A DNA stretch of 64,000 nt from Cyclobacteriaceae bacterium (GCA_020832305.1 JAFIEV010000042.1:62001-126000); one strand, 5' to 3'. Numbered from the stretch's first letter, positions 19,601 through 28,651 are shown. Notes: a model not told the origin generated them from the sequence alone. Program-made: numbers and translations.

Positions 19601-19693
19601 GCTATTTTGGAGCCCTATTTTGCGGTGCCTTTTCAAAGATTTACCAGACCCACGGGGGTATTCGGACTGTTTATTTCAGCCGGCGGTTTCTAA
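16610..19693 (+). CDS. Fusion of MA-clan metallopeptidase, WD40-like propeller and BamA-type outer-membrane barrel
   Basis: A 1027-aa exported protein with a signal peptide (cut likely after ALEARA, residue 31). Residues about 45-300 form a gluzincin-like peptidase domain with HEIVH at 145-149 and WFVEG with Glu176, the arrangement of zinc ligands in clan MA. Residues about 310-620 carry PD40/TolB-type propeller repeats (FNSIDWSPDGRFMVF, QPSWSPDGRTIAFASN, NPKFSPDGHQLYF). From about 650 to the end is an outer-membrane beta-barrel of the BamA/TamA (surface antigen) type ending in FGLFISAGGF with a C-terminal aromatic. Peptidase and propeller would face the periplasm beneath the barrel. The family recurs in Bacteroidota without known function. 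Starts at 16610 or 16619 are equally plausible. Confidence 0.8.
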   Translation: MTTMKSVFIKNIQKFTAVTLITCLAALEARAQYFGFNKPKYRKFDFRVLESPHFKLHHYFDNDSVANSIVKLSEKWYDHLSEVLRDTFDTPNPLIFYKHHADFQQTGVIDALIGVGTAGFAEGIKNRIVMPMLETNAQTSHVLGHEIVHAFQFHLLRTDEGTNLANMRNMPLWFVEGMAEYLSIGKEDAHTAMWMRDAVMHDDIPSLRDMTINMRYFPYRFGHAFWAFFAGMWGEDKIRDLFILASIHGYEKALESLTGFNAEQISNIWHNKLREDYTPLLENTTAPFGKFLFEREATEGMTFAPVVSHNGEYMVFASEKDLLSIELYLANAKTGEIIRKISSGVHQSHIDDFNFIDAVGAFSPDNRLFAFPVFSKGRSILLVVNTKTGRVEREIDVPGLETFNSIDWSPDGRFMVFSAITSDGEYGNLMLYDYRRNRTEQLTRGPFSDIQPSWSPDGRTIAFASNRGDDTDFDNFEFGTFRICFMDIFTRRIEVLDLFPGTDNMNPKFSPDGHQLYFLSEADGFRNLYRYSMVSGKTWQITRFFTGISGITKFSPALSVAWQTGEVVFSVFDRKRYKIYTNDEMELDWHARLVDPHFIDQRAARLPPLRQFTPEIRERRVRLQPISERIMQRGFDSLDYQPRFRLTNISASSMGLGTNHLGSAMSGGINLMFTDMLNDHQIITGAQISGTIADFAGYAAYLNRKRPLHWGVSLSHMPFVTSFGVRSIERININDTTSVLALNAATVVQRTFQQQLALFSHLPFSKHLRLEGNINVSRFSFNRTINNNFFVNGNLVEQSSGRIAAPDDLYAGQLSLALVNDRTFFGLLSPLRGQRYRFQIEQNFGAANLTGILADYRKYHHLRPFSLSYRAFYYGRYGRDADALNPLIVGNDFFVRGYNINSFINRPCFSPECITPGQLAGTHMAVWNTELRLPFSGPPRLAVLPSRILFSDLVLFADAGMAWNDFDTIDLRWGPQAGRRSPVVSTGVALRLNLLAFAILEPYFAVPFQRFTRPTGVFGLFISAGGF

Positions 19694-19762
19694 ACCTGGT
19701 CATTCCATATTCCTAAAGTAAAGGAATATAGAATGATTTAATATATTTTGAACAATTCGACT

Positions 19763-19806
19763 ATTGCCGCAGGCGTTATGCTTATAACCCACTGCGGCAA
19801 TTTTCG
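19763..19806 (+). terminator. Intrinsic terminator after the peptidase/barrel fusion gene
   Basis: ATTGCCGCAG at 19763-19772 pairs with CTGCGGCAAT at 19792-19801, followed by TTTTCG. It lies 70 bp past the stop of the fusion gene and separates it from the truncated copy. Confidence 0.7.
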
Positions 19807-19864
19807 TATTAATTACTGGCATATATCGTTCATTGAGGTTTTTTTCATTTTAAAGGATACGGAT

Positions 19865-20191
19865 ATGAAAAAGTTAATATTTGTATTCAACACCGAGGCC
19901 CGCTTGCCCTTTACCGGTCCAAAACGCCTGGCACAGTTAAAGTCTAATATGATCTTTTCTGACCTGGTCTGGTTTGCAGATGCCGGGATGGCCTGGTATG
20001 ATCTTGAAACTGTACGATTGCGCTGGACACCCGCTCCTCAGTTGAGATCACCTGCTGTGAGTACAGGTTTTTCCCTGAGAATCAATCTCTTTGGACTGGC
20101 TATTCTGGAACCCTACATCGCAATGCCATTTCAGAGATTTACTCAACCCACAAGTGTTTTCGGATTGTTTTTATCTTCCGGGGGTTGGTGA
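19865..20191 (+). pseudogene. Truncated copy of the barrel C-terminus (internal deletion remnant)
   Basis: A 108-codon open frame. It begins with the eight residues MKKLIFVF, then joins directly to 100 residues (NTEARLPFTG to LSSGGW) that align without gaps to residues 928-1027 of the upstream barrel fusion, about 67 of 100 identical by hand count. The piece covers only the last few beta-strands, too few to make a barrel. The simplest reading is a diverged second copy that lost nearly all of its interior in frame, keeping its start codon. The open frame extends 117 bp further upstream to 19748, but that part runs through the terminator hairpin and shows no homology. It could still be translated. 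Confidence 0.7.
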
Positions 20192-20199
20192 GTGCATGC

Positions 20200-20985
20200 A
20201 TGAAGGTAAATAATTCACTCTATACCAATAACTTTGTTGTAAAAAAAGCATACTTTTACTCCATGCATTTTACCCGTAAGCGTATAAAACACCTTTTTAA
20301 AGACCGGTTCGGATTTATGATGTGGAAGGTGAAAAAGGGTCCGCTAAAAGGAAAAAAATGGTCCATTGTTTCTGGTCTAAAATTCCTGAATGGCAGATTT
20401 GAACCCTATAAGACCAAGGCCTTCTTGCAAATGATCAACAAAAATGATGTATTTTTTGACATTGGTGGTCATATTGGCTATTTCTCATCGATGGCATCTG
20501 AAGTAATGTCTGATAAAGGTAAAGTAATTGCCTTTGAACCTCGTCCTATGAATGCCCGGTTTTTCAGAAGACATATTAAAATCAATACAATCGACAATGT
20601 TACTCTTTATCAGGCTGCTGTTGGAAAGGAAGAAACCAAGGCTTCTTTTGATACAAATCAAGGCACTGCCACAGGTAAACTTGACCCATATGGAGATATC
20701 ACGGTTAGTGTTGTTTGCATAGATGACATGGTTGCCCGTAAAGAATTACCGGCACCTGATTTTATAAAAATCGATGTGGAAGGCGGAGAAGAAGATGTAT
20801 TAAAAGGTTGTGTACAAACCATTGAAAAGTACAAACCCAAATTGCTCCTGGCAACGCATTCTGATGCTTTATTTAAAAATTGCACCGAATGGCTTGAAGC
20901 ACGGGGCTACCAGTATCGCGTACTTAATCGCGATGGTATAAAGGGTGATACTGAGATCATGGCCTGGCACAACACCCCGGTCTGA
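20200..20985 (+). CDS. FkbM family methyltransferase
   Basis: A 261-aa SAM-dependent methyltransferase. The core begins near residue 86 with VFFDIGGHIGYFS (motif I), followed by VIAFEPRP, the IKIDVEGGEEDVLKG block typical of FkbM proteins and KPKLLLATHSD. Family members O-methylate sugars, polyketides or other secondary metabolites, so the acceptor is open. The frame also allows TTG at 20185 and GTG at 20188, which would overlap the truncated barrel copy. I chose the ATG at 20200; the ATG at 20263 is also possible. The convergent GH92 gene ends 7 bp after its stop. Confidence 0.82.
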   Translation: MKVNNSLYTNNFVVKKAYFYSMHFTRKRIKHLFKDRFGFMMWKVKKGPLKGKKWSIVSGLKFLNGRFEPYKTKAFLQMINKNDVFFDIGGHIGYFSSMASEVMSDKGKVIAFEPRPMNARFFRRHIKINTIDNVTLYQAAVGKEETKASFDTNQGTATGKLDPYGDITVSVVCIDDMVARKELPAPDFIKIDVEGGEEDVLKGCVQTIEKYKPKLLLATHSDALFKNCTEWLEARGYQYRVLNRDGIKGDTEIMAWHNTPV

Positions 20986-20992
20986 AAGATGT

Positions 20993-23230
20993 TTACTGGG
21001 TAACCAGTTCAGATCCCATGTAATATTCAATCATCCCCCCATTGAGTAATTGATCGTGCAGAATGTAAGGATTTCCATAGGCCTTACCATTTAACAAAAT
21101 ATTCTGAACGTAAATGTTTTCTTCAGACAGGTTCTGCGCGTGTATGATAAATTTATTTCCTTTTGGTAAGTCTATTTCAATATATGGAAAAAAAGGTTTA
21201 CCCAGGTCATAGCCTCCACCGGCAGGGTTTACCGGATACATTCCCAGGGCTGAAAAAACAAACCAGGCCGACATCTGTCCACAATCTTCATTACCACTGA
21301 GGCCCGCAGGGCTGTCATTGTACATCTCAAGCATAATGCGGTTTACCGTTTTTTGCGCCTTCCATCGCTCTCCGGCATAGTTGTATAGATAGGCAATATG
21401 GTGGCTGGGCTCATTGCCGTGTATATATTGGCCGATAAAACCACTTACATCGAGTGCGGCATCCACACCCACATCCTGGGGAAGGATAAACAGACTGTCA
21501 AGCATTTTAACAAATACTTCACTACCGCCCATTTCTTCCATAAGACCCTCCACATCATGAGGGACGTACCAGGTATATTGCCAGGCATTGCCTTCAGTAT
21601 AATCATTTTCATACGATGCATCAAAAGGGTCAAAAGGTTCTTTCCAATTTCCTTTGCTGTCTTTGGGTTGCATTAATTTATTATCGGGATGCAGTAAATT
21701 TTTATAAGCCATTGCCCTTTGCATGTAATACTGGTGCTCACCTTCTTTGCCTAACAGCAATGCCATTTGCGCAATACACCAGTCATCGTATGCGTACTCA
21801 AGGGTGGTAGAAACCGAATTTTTTGCCTTATCATAGGGTATATAGCCATATTTCCTGTACAAAGGCGAATTTCTGATTTCCTGAGAAGCGCTATTTTTCA
21901 TGGCATCAAAAATTTCTTTCGGGTCGGCATCTCCGGTGAGATTTTTAATATAGGCATCCAGCAATACTGGTACGGCGTGATAGCCGATCATGGTATTTGT
22001 CTCATTGGCCCACAATGGCCAAACGGGTAACAAACCTGTTTGGCGGTAATGTGATAGCAACGATTGTACAAAATCTGGCACCCTTTGCTGTTGAATGATG
22101 GTAAACAATGGATGTGCCGCCCTGAATGTATCCCATAGTGAAAAAGTAGAGTACTGATTATATCCTTTGGCTGTGTGAATTTTTTGGTCAGCTCCACGGT
22201 ATCTGCCGTCTGCATCACTCAGCAATGAAGGCGATATACAGGCATGATATATGGCTGTATAAAAAGTTCTGAGTAAAGCAGTATCCTGTGATTTAACCTT
22301 AACTTTAGACAAAACCTGTTCCCATGCATCTGAGGCTTCTTCCCGAACGGAAATAAAGGAGCGGCTTCCGATTTCCTTATCAAGGTTGTTTCTGGCGCCC
22401 TGAGTATCTACAGATGAAATACCCACCTTTACAAACAAGGGTTCGTTTAAGGAGCCAAAATCTATAATGGCCTTGGCTCCGGTTCCTTCTGTACCTTCAA
22501 CGGTCAACTCCCGCCGATCTGAATAAACCTGGTTATTTCCATCGATAAGATAAAAGTTATTGATACGGCTTGAAAATTCCGCAGAAAAGTATACCCACTG
22601 ATTTTCTGCCCAACCTGTAGAATACCGGTATCCTTCAATGCGGTTGGCCGTAATCTGCCGTATCCAGGTCGCAAGTGGCTTATCTCTGTTTTGATGAAAA
22701 GCCAGATCAAGCATAAGCTGTACTGCCTCATCCTGGGGGTATTCATACATATGGTATCCGCATCGGTCGGTTACAGTAAAAGAAGCTTTAATACCAGAGC
22801 TAAGCTTTACTGCGTAATAGCCAGGTTCAGCCTTTTCATCGTCATGACTGAAGTTGACATAGTATTGAGAAGGTTCCCTGAAGCTTTCAGGCTCAAAAGT
22901 CCCAGCCAGGGGCAAAAAAGAAATATCGAGCATATCGCCGACGCCCGTACCACTGAGGTGTGTATGGCTGAATCCGGCAATAATATTGGAGCTGTAATGG
23001 TACCCCGATGACCAATCCCAGCCACTCACCGGATTATCAGGGCTTAGCTGCACCATGCCAAAAGGCCTGACTGCTCCTGGAAAAGTATGGCCATGGGCAT
23101 CGGTACCAATAATAGGATCAACAAATAAACCCCATTTTTCCAGGGTCTCCAGCCGCAAACCCTTATCATAGCTGCAGGCAACTACCAGAAGTATAAGTAA
23201 CAGAAAAAACAAATGATCCAACCTTTTCAT
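20993..23230 (-). CDS. GH92 alpha-mannosidase, lipoprotein
   Basis: A 745-aa exported glycoside hydrolase, about the usual length for GH92. The lipobox is LVVAC (Cys19). Family blocks include DPIIGTDAHGHTFPGAVRPFG, GWDWSSGYHY, GFSHTHLSG, GNEPSHHIAYLYNYAG and GLSGNEDCGQMSAWFVFSALG near the C-terminus. GH92 enzymes are calcium-dependent exo-acting alpha-mannosidases, mainly alpha-1,2 and alpha-1,3, active on N-glycans or fungal mannans, in the periplasm or at the surface. Three nucleotides separate it from the upstream heparinase II/III-like gene on the same strand, so the two form an operon. The linkage it cleaves cannot be read from sequence alone. Confidence 0.92.
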   Translation of the reverse strand: MKRLDHLFFLLLILLVVACSYDKGLRLETLEKWGLFVDPIIGTDAHGHTFPGAVRPFGMVQLSPDNPVSGWDWSSGYHYSSNIIAGFSHTHLSGTGVGDMLDISFLPLAGTFEPESFREPSQYYVNFSHDDEKAEPGYYAVKLSSGIKASFTVTDRCGYHMYEYPQDEAVQLMLDLAFHQNRDKPLATWIRQITANRIEGYRYSTGWAENQWVYFSAEFSSRINNFYLIDGNNQVYSDRRELTVEGTEGTGAKAIIDFGSLNEPLFVKVGISSVDTQGARNNLDKEIGSRSFISVREEASDAWEQVLSKVKVKSQDTALLRTFYTAIYHACISPSLLSDADGRYRGADQKIHTAKGYNQYSTFSLWDTFRAAHPLFTIIQQQRVPDFVQSLLSHYRQTGLLPVWPLWANETNTMIGYHAVPVLLDAYIKNLTGDADPKEIFDAMKNSASQEIRNSPLYRKYGYIPYDKAKNSVSTTLEYAYDDWCIAQMALLLGKEGEHQYYMQRAMAYKNLLHPDNKLMQPKDSKGNWKEPFDPFDASYENDYTEGNAWQYTWYVPHDVEGLMEEMGGSEVFVKMLDSLFILPQDVGVDAALDVSGFIGQYIHGNEPSHHIAYLYNYAGERWKAQKTVNRIMLEMYNDSPAGLSGNEDCGQMSAWFVFSALGMYPVNPAGGGYDLGKPFFPYIEIDLPKGNKFIIHAQNLSEENIYVQNILLNGKAYGNPYILHDQLLNGGMIEYYMGSELVTQ

Positions 23231-23233
23231 GCC

Positions 23234-25090
23234 TCAGCGTTCCTGGGGCAGGGTATACATCAAATCCCCTACCCTTATCCTGTTGTTCTTTAAAACCTTA
23301 AAGTTAGGATGTTTTTTATTTTTTTGTTGCAAGGTAATGAGGGCGGTAAAATCTTTTCCCGTAAAACAGTCGATTACATGAGCATATTCGTATTTTTCTC
23401 CATAATATTGAATACCGGGATTATGCTGGGAAGTGCTGCCACCATATCGGACTTTATCTTTTTGAATCTTTACCTGAGGCACATCAAAGGTCAGATTTAG
23501 GCTGGCACCATTGGGCGCTGTTAGGGTAAATCCATTTTCATGAATTTGCACATCGTGATATTCCGGCACCGCAAACCGCATTCGGTGACCATTTTCAGAA
23601 CGGTCTTTTAATACTATAACGGCCTCTGCAATATCAGGACGGCTGTAATCAACCCGCAGGTAGCGATGATGATTTTTGGTGCCGACCGAGCTGCCTTCTC
23701 CCATTGCCCAGCCCGAACCACTATCGTCATTGTTAAAATGAAAATCGCGTAAAATGCCCACAGATTTCTTTTCACCTTTCATGCCGGCAGGGTCTCCTTC
23801 GGGAAATAAGTGGCTCTGACCTGCCACTTCACCCGTTCTGCCAGCGCCGATAATCCAGGCTGCATCGAGACCGATCAGACGAAATGCATTCGTATCATGC
23901 CCGCTGTGTCCCCTCACCCTCCGCGCAGTGGCTGAATAGGTGGCAACTATATCATTTTGATCCTGAAAGCGATTGCGAAAAATGGCAATACCCTGCTCCG
24001 GATCATGGTAATTGAGCCATCCAGGCTTTACCGGATTGATGGCTACGATGTCTTTGGGGGTAAAAATAAGCCAGTATAATAAATTGTTAACACCCAGGTC
24101 GTCTTTCATCAGGTAATCAGATACCCACTTTATATATGGGTGTTGGGCTTCGGGGAATAAGTCAAATGCCAGGCTGAGAACATGCATTGGTTTTCCACCT
24201 AGATTATCATCAGATAAATCGGCCTTGGTATTTTCGCTGGAAGAGGTGTAGGAAGTAGCCAGGCCATGTATTGAATTGCGTAGTTTTGGCGCAAAATTAA
24301 ATAATGAAAAGCTTGCCAAATGGTTTTTCAGGGCAACCAGGGCCAGGCCGCTAAAGCTGTAGCCATAGGCGAAATAGCCCAGACTTTCAGCGTTCCATCC
24401 GTTGCTGAAAAAATTCTGCTCTATATGCTCTTCAAGTCGGTTGGTGGCATCCCACAGAAAGGGCTTAAGCAATTTTTGGCTTTTGTGATCGATCGCCAGA
24501 TTGGCTACAATTACGGCGCCAAAGCGCACCCCCATCCAATTGCTGGCGATGCTGTAATTGGCTTCTGTACCCATATTGGAATTGGTTGCCACCATCACAT
24601 CATATAAAGCCTCATTTAATTTATGTCGCTGTTGCTCATTCCAGGCTGTATAACAAAAATCATAGGCTATGGCCGTACGCATCAGCAAAGCTGCCCGTGT
24701 CAGACCCCTGGAGACAGGGTTTCTGAAATATACCGTATCATTAAGAACAATGTCAACAGCCTGATAGCTTTTTTCTGCCCAGGCAGCATCTCCGGTAAGC
24801 AAATACAAACCTGCCAGATCAGCAGCGAGCTCTACAATATCATACAGTTTATCCCTTTCCTGTAACAGATGTTGTCTTTCATTGCAGGAAGCCTTTAAAT
24901 CTTCCAGCTTATTGTTAAAGGGCGCCACTTTCATTTTCTCCCTCAGGGCTGGTACTTCATCAGCCTTTACCAGCACACGTGGATGAAGTGGTAAATTTTC
25001 ATTCAATACTTTAGCACGCCCTTGCAGGGCAAAGCATAGCAACAAGTACCCCAGGGCTGTCGCCTTGCGAAACCAATCATTCATTTTCAT
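23234..25090 (-). CDS. Heparinase II/III-like protein (polysaccharide lyase fold)
   Basis: A 618-aa exported protein with a signal peptide ending near ALQGRA (residue 26). Residues about 35-370 form an alpha/alpha toroid of the kind seen in heparinase II and alginate lyases (SIASNWMGVRFGAVIV, ESLGYFAYGYSFSGLALVAL). Residues about 380-610 form the beta-sandwich of heparinase II/III-like proteins (ATARRVRGHSGHDTNAFRLIG). Family members cleave uronic-acid-containing polysaccharides by beta-elimination; the substrate is not predictable here. It is the first gene of an operon with GH92, which suggests the pair acts on a glycan containing both mannose and uronic acid. No regulator is adjacent. Confidence 0.75.
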   Translation of the reverse strand: MKMNDWFRKATALGYLLLCFALQGRAKVLNENLPLHPRVLVKADEVPALREKMKVAPFNNKLEDLKASCNERQHLLQERDKLYDIVELAADLAGLYLLTGDAAWAEKSYQAVDIVLNDTVYFRNPVSRGLTRAALLMRTAIAYDFCYTAWNEQQRHKLNEALYDVMVATNSNMGTEANYSIASNWMGVRFGAVIVANLAIDHKSQKLLKPFLWDATNRLEEHIEQNFFSNGWNAESLGYFAYGYSFSGLALVALKNHLASFSLFNFAPKLRNSIHGLATSYTSSSENTKADLSDDNLGGKPMHVLSLAFDLFPEAQHPYIKWVSDYLMKDDLGVNNLLYWLIFTPKDIVAINPVKPGWLNYHDPEQGIAIFRNRFQDQNDIVATYSATARRVRGHSGHDTNAFRLIGLDAAWIIGAGRTGEVAGQSHLFPEGDPAGMKGEKKSVGILRDFHFNNDDSGSGWAMGEGSSVGTKNHHRYLRVDYSRPDIAEAVIVLKDRSENGHRMRFAVPEYHDVQIHENGFTLTAPNGASLNLTFDVPQVKIQKDKVRYGGSTSQHNPGIQYYGEKYEYAHVIDCFTGKDFTALITLQQKNKKHPNFKVLKNNRIRVGDLMYTLPQER

Positions 25091-25215
25091 TTTAATTTAA
25101 GCGTATATTGAAATGGAAATTTCACGAATTTTTTCCTTTTCATCTGCATTTCAAGGAAAAAAATGAAGCTGAAAAAGCAAATTCACTGAAAATGAGTAAA
25201 ATAATTAAGGTTCAC

Positions 25216-25815
25216 CTAAGTTAGCTTTTTCATATAAAACTGCATGGTTTTAGTCGTTTCAGCATCTTGTAAAACATCTTTCCATGCAAATTGGGTGATT
25301 AGTCCTTCCGCTTTAAAGAAACCCTGTTTTGACCAGTATTCACTTAGATCCCTGTAACCCGGGGGCTTAAACTGATGGGTGTCGGGCCTCACTACAGCGC
25401 AAAATGCAAGATGACGAATGCCGCCTATGCGTCGCGCAAATGCTTCACGATGTTTAAAAAATTCTTTGCCAATCCCCAGGTTTCGGTACGGGGTTAAAAC
25501 GACCGACTCAGCAAAATAGAAAACTTCATGGGGATCAAAGCCAAATCGCTGAAAGGGTTTTTTAAAAGCCTCCACTTCTTCGGAAGCCCTTATGGAGGTG
25601 GTCGCAGCTACATACCTGCCAAGTTCCACATCACGCACCAAAACAGCAAAAGAATCCTCTGCCTGAAAATAGGTTTTAAGGTAATCCTGTTCATAGTCCA
25701 GGGATCCGTCGTATAAATAGGGATACTCCCTGAAAACCTCTATGCGCAAACTTGCGAGCCTTTTTTTGTAGGGCTCAATTTCTGGACCTCTGAGCGGTAT
25801 AAATTCAAGTTGCAT
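25216..25815 (-). CDS. GNAT family N-acetyltransferase
   Basis: A 199-aa protein with the acetyl-CoA-binding motif A visible as AESVVLTPYRNLGIGKEFF. The frame stays open 135 bp upstream to 25950, but the ATG at 25815 (MQLEFIPLRG) fits the start of the acetyltransferase domain, and the extra residues look non-native. The acceptor may be a small molecule or a protein; nothing nearby identifies it. Confidence 0.75.
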   Translation of the reverse strand: MQLEFIPLRGPEIEPYKKRLASLRIEVFREYPYLYDGSLDYEQDYLKTYFQAEDSFAVLVRDVELGRYVAATTSIRASEEVEAFKKPFQRFGFDPHEVFYFAESVVLTPYRNLGIGKEFFKHREAFARRIGGIRHLAFCAVVRPDTHQFKPPGYRDLSEYWSKQGFFKAEGLITQFAWKDVLQDAETTKTMQFYMKKLT

Positions 25816-25956
25816 GATGAATTGTGTTAGCGGTGGTTGGGCTTCGTCTGTATTCGTCAGTCGTTCTTTTTGATTTAGTTTTCTATTTTCTACAAGTCCT
25901 GCTGTCTGCGGAAATGAAATTGTCAACCGTGAATAATCGTCAGCGGACATACCTTT

Positions 25957-26118
25957 CTAATTGATATCGATATTGTTGAAGTGTCGAATTACTTGTTTCC
26001 TTACTTTAGCCATTTCTGATTTGGAATAGTTGTCTGTTTTATTTGCATCCTGACATAAAACATAATTGGGCAAAGTGCATGCAATAATAATTGTACCGAT
26101 AAGTTGATTAGCTCTCAT
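25957..26118 (-). CDS. Possible small exported protein (53 aa)
   Basis: The ATG at 26118 opens a 53-codon frame that begins with a plausible signal peptide (LIGTIIIACTLPNYVLC) and continues with a short charged part. The frame extends upstream to 26181 without obvious sense. It lies between the acetyltransferase and the symporter genes on the same strand. I do not recognise it, and it may not be a gene. Confidence 0.3.
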   Translation of the reverse strand: MRANQLIGTIIIACTLPNYVLCQDANKTDNYSKSEMAKVRKQVIRHFNNIDIN

Positions 26119-26212
26119 ATCTTGTTTTGTCAATATAAAATGTCTCTGTCCACTTGTCTCCCCTAATTGCTGCCAACACATTTATAAAATCCAGTCGGGA
26201 AAATCAGGTATG

Positions 26213-27913
26213 TTAAGGATTTTCATCTTTCCATTCATTCTTAAAATCGACCCAGTACTGTGCAACGGTTTCCTTTAACTCTTTTCGAAGCAGCAAAATT
26301 CCTATCAGGTTGGGCAGGGTCATTAAGGCTATGGCTATACCGGAGAAAGTCCAGATAATGGTAGTATCTGTAAATGCAGCGATAAAAAAGCCTGCCACAT
26401 AGGCAAAGCGATACCAGATAACCGATTTGCTTCCAAACAGGAAAATCATGGCACGGTCGCCATAGTAAGACCAGGATATAGATGTACTAAAAGCAAAAAG
26501 AAGCAGTCCTAAAGAAATAATATATTTTCCAAAATCGCCTACGATGCTTTTGGTAAAAGCTACGGCAGTTAGGGGGGCGCTATGCAAAAGTGACAGCCCT
26601 TCCATCTTAAGGGTCCCCCCCTGGTCATCGAGCCTTCCCTTGCGAACGTTTATGGTACCACTATAAGGTTCGATGCCTGTAAAAACCCTCACTTCCTCAG
26701 CTACAGAGCGGGCATGAAGCAGGGTATAGTCACCCAATAGTAAAATACCATTATTAACCTCAATACCCCCTGTGAATAAGGGTAGTTTCTTCTGACTGCT
26801 GAGGTGGGCATACAATTTTTTTACATCCTGTTCGCGGGTTTCACTGTAATTCCCCTCCAAGACCTCCAGATCGGCCAATTGAAATACATTCTCATGCTTT
26901 TCATTCCAAACACCAGAAGACAACAAGACAACACCTGTAAGAAAACAAATGACAATGGTATCGATGAAAGGTTCTAAAATGGCGACCATTCCTTCTGAAA
27001 CCGGTTCATGTGCTTTTGCCGATGCGTGGGCAATGGGAGCAGATCCCTGACCCGCTTCATTGCTGAACAGACCTCGGTTAACACCTCTGTTGAAGGCAAA
27101 AATAAACCCGGCGCCCAAAAATCCACCGGCTGCTGCGGTACCACTAAAGACATCGGCAAACACAGAAACGATCGAAGGAATAACCTGATCATAATTATAA
27201 CTCAAAACTAAAATAGCACCGATAAAATAGATGATGGCCATAGCCGGTACCAATTTTTCAGTTACTTTGGCAATGCGACGTATTCCCCCTATGATGACCA
27301 GCGCCAACAGCACCGAAAGCACAGCTCCCACCAGCACCTTATTCAATCCGAAGGTAGAAAACATACTGCTGGCAATGGTATTGATCTGTGGCATGGATCC
27401 TGTGCCAAAAGATGAAATTACCGTAGCAACTGCGAAAACTATTGCCATCCATTTCAGATTGAGCTTTATGCCAAATAACTGGAAATTTGCCTTCTTCATA
27501 TAGTACATCGGACCTCCAGCCATGGTGCCATCAGTTGTTTTTTCGCGGTACTTATGAGAGAGGGTAACTTCAACAAACTTGGTGGTCATCCCGAGAAAAG
27601 CAGTTACTATCATCCAAAACAGGGCAGCCGGACCACCCAGATGTATTGCCAAAGCCACGCCCGCAATATTTCCGGTACCAACCGTGCCAGAAAGCGCAGT
27701 GGCCAGTGCCTGAAAATGGGTAGTATCACCTTCATCTGTATCTCTATCATACTTACCCCGAACAATTTTTAAGGCATGTTTAAAGTATCGGATCTGAGGG
27801 AACCCCATATATAAGGTAAAAAACAAACCGGTTCCCAACAAAAGTAAAACAAACCAAAAAGACCCACCGATTTGCTGATCTATAAGCTCCAGATATTGAT
27901 TTAAGGTGTACAT
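26213..27913 (-). CDS. Alanine/glycine:cation symporter (AGCS family) with an inserted soluble region
   Basis: A 566-aa inner-membrane transporter that couples uptake of alanine or glycine to sodium. Family hallmarks are the [20 protein letters not shown] region at about 76-95, MAGGPMYYM at 131-139 and [19 protein letters not shown] at 279-297. Members usually have 450-490 residues. The excess lies at about 338-446, between two transmembrane helices, where a soluble insertion rich in charged residues begins after SSGVWNEK. The final helices end with a charged tail. Reading the insertion as a soluble loop on one face of the membrane is inference. The gene stands alone. Confidence 0.9.
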   Translation of the reverse strand: MYTLNQYLELIDQQIGGSFWFVLLLLGTGLFFTLYMGFPQIRYFKHALKIVRGKYDRDTDEGDTTHFQALATALSGTVGTGNIAGVALAIHLGGPAALFWMIVTAFLGMTTKFVEVTLSHKYREKTTDGTMAGGPMYYMKKANFQLFGIKLNLKWMAIVFAVATVISSFGTGSMPQINTIASSMFSTFGLNKVLVGAVLSVLLALVIIGGIRRIAKVTEKLVPAMAIIYFIGAILVLSYNYDQVIPSIVSVFADVFSGTAAAGGFLGAGFIFAFNRGVNRGLFSNEAGQGSAPIAHASAKAHEPVSEGMVAILEPFIDTIVICFLTGVVLLSSGVWNEKHENVFQLADLEVLEGNYSETREQDVKKLYAHLSSQKKLPLFTGGIEVNNGILLLGDYTLLHARSVAEEVRVFTGIEPYSGTINVRKGRLDDQGGTLKMEGLSLLHSAPLTAVAFTKSIVGDFGKYIISLGLLLFAFSTSISWSYYGDRAMIFLFGSKSVIWYRFAYVAGFFIAAFTDTTIIWTFSGIAIALMTLPNLIGILLLRKELKETVAQYWVDFKNEWKDENP

Positions 27914-28187
27914 ATATAAAGGTATGATTGCGGCTTTACAAAACAGCCTCTAAGGTAAGCTGCTTTATTTAATGTGTATCATTACGCGGCAATAAAATCA
28001 AAAGCACAAAAAATACCAAAGCCTTTACAAGCTTATTAAGGATGACGAGTGCCTTTAAATATCATGCGGTTTCTGTGTCAAGATTGGACACACAATTGTT
28101 CGATACCGGGCGTTCCATCCATTAAAATTTACTTAACATGCTGTTAATCTGGCACGTTAAAAAAATGGCAAATATTTTGATTGTAGA

Positions 28188-28406
28188 ATGAAAAAACCTA
28201 ATCAGATGAAAACGCTATTATTGATATTCCTGTGCATCTTTTTGATGTTTTTCTGCTGGCCAGTGGCATTGGGCATGTTTTTCCTTTTTCCTCTGGTGTG
28301 GCTTATATTGCTTCCTTTTGGCATTTTAGGCCTGACCTTTGCAGCCCTTATTAAGGCGGTTATTTTTATTGTACTCATCCCCTTTAAATTAATAGGGTTG
28401 GCCTGA
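28188..28406 (+). CDS. Small hydrophobic membrane protein (72 aa)
   Basis: Almost the whole protein is hydrophobic, with two to three transmembrane segments after a short lysine-rich N-terminus (start at 28188 or 28206). The sequence shows helix-breaking Pro and Gly residues between segments (FPLVWLILLPFGILGL). I do not recognise a family. It sits alone between the symporter gene and the pectin locus, on the opposite strand to both. Confidence 0.5.
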   Translation: MKKPNQMKTLLLIFLCIFLMFFCWPVALGMFFLFPLVWLILLPFGILGLTFAALIKAVIFIVLIPFKLIGLA

Positions 28407-28651
28407 GTTTTATAAACGCACATTTTAACAACTCCTGGCAAAACTTTATTGCCCTTACTTTGCTCACGCGCTTAGTAAAAACGCACCTAAGGGTGTATTA
28501 TCTTTCTGATAATCAGCCCCTATGCAAAAAAATATAAGTTAAATGTTTGAGTTATTCATCAAAAAGATCCGGAAGTTCAAAGCCAAAAGTTGACCAAGCC
28601 TGAAATCCCGGATAACACAACGAATCAGAATTGATATTTTTATACCTGGAA

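Noticed and set aside
19748-19864. N-terminal extension of the open frame that precedes the barrel remnant
   Set aside because: It runs through the terminator hairpin at 19763-19806 and shows no similarity to the barrel gene; homology begins only after the ATG at 19865.
25816-25950. N-terminal extension of the acetyltransferase
   Set aside because: The residues before the ATG at 25815 do not resemble the family, and the domain begins naturally at that ATG.
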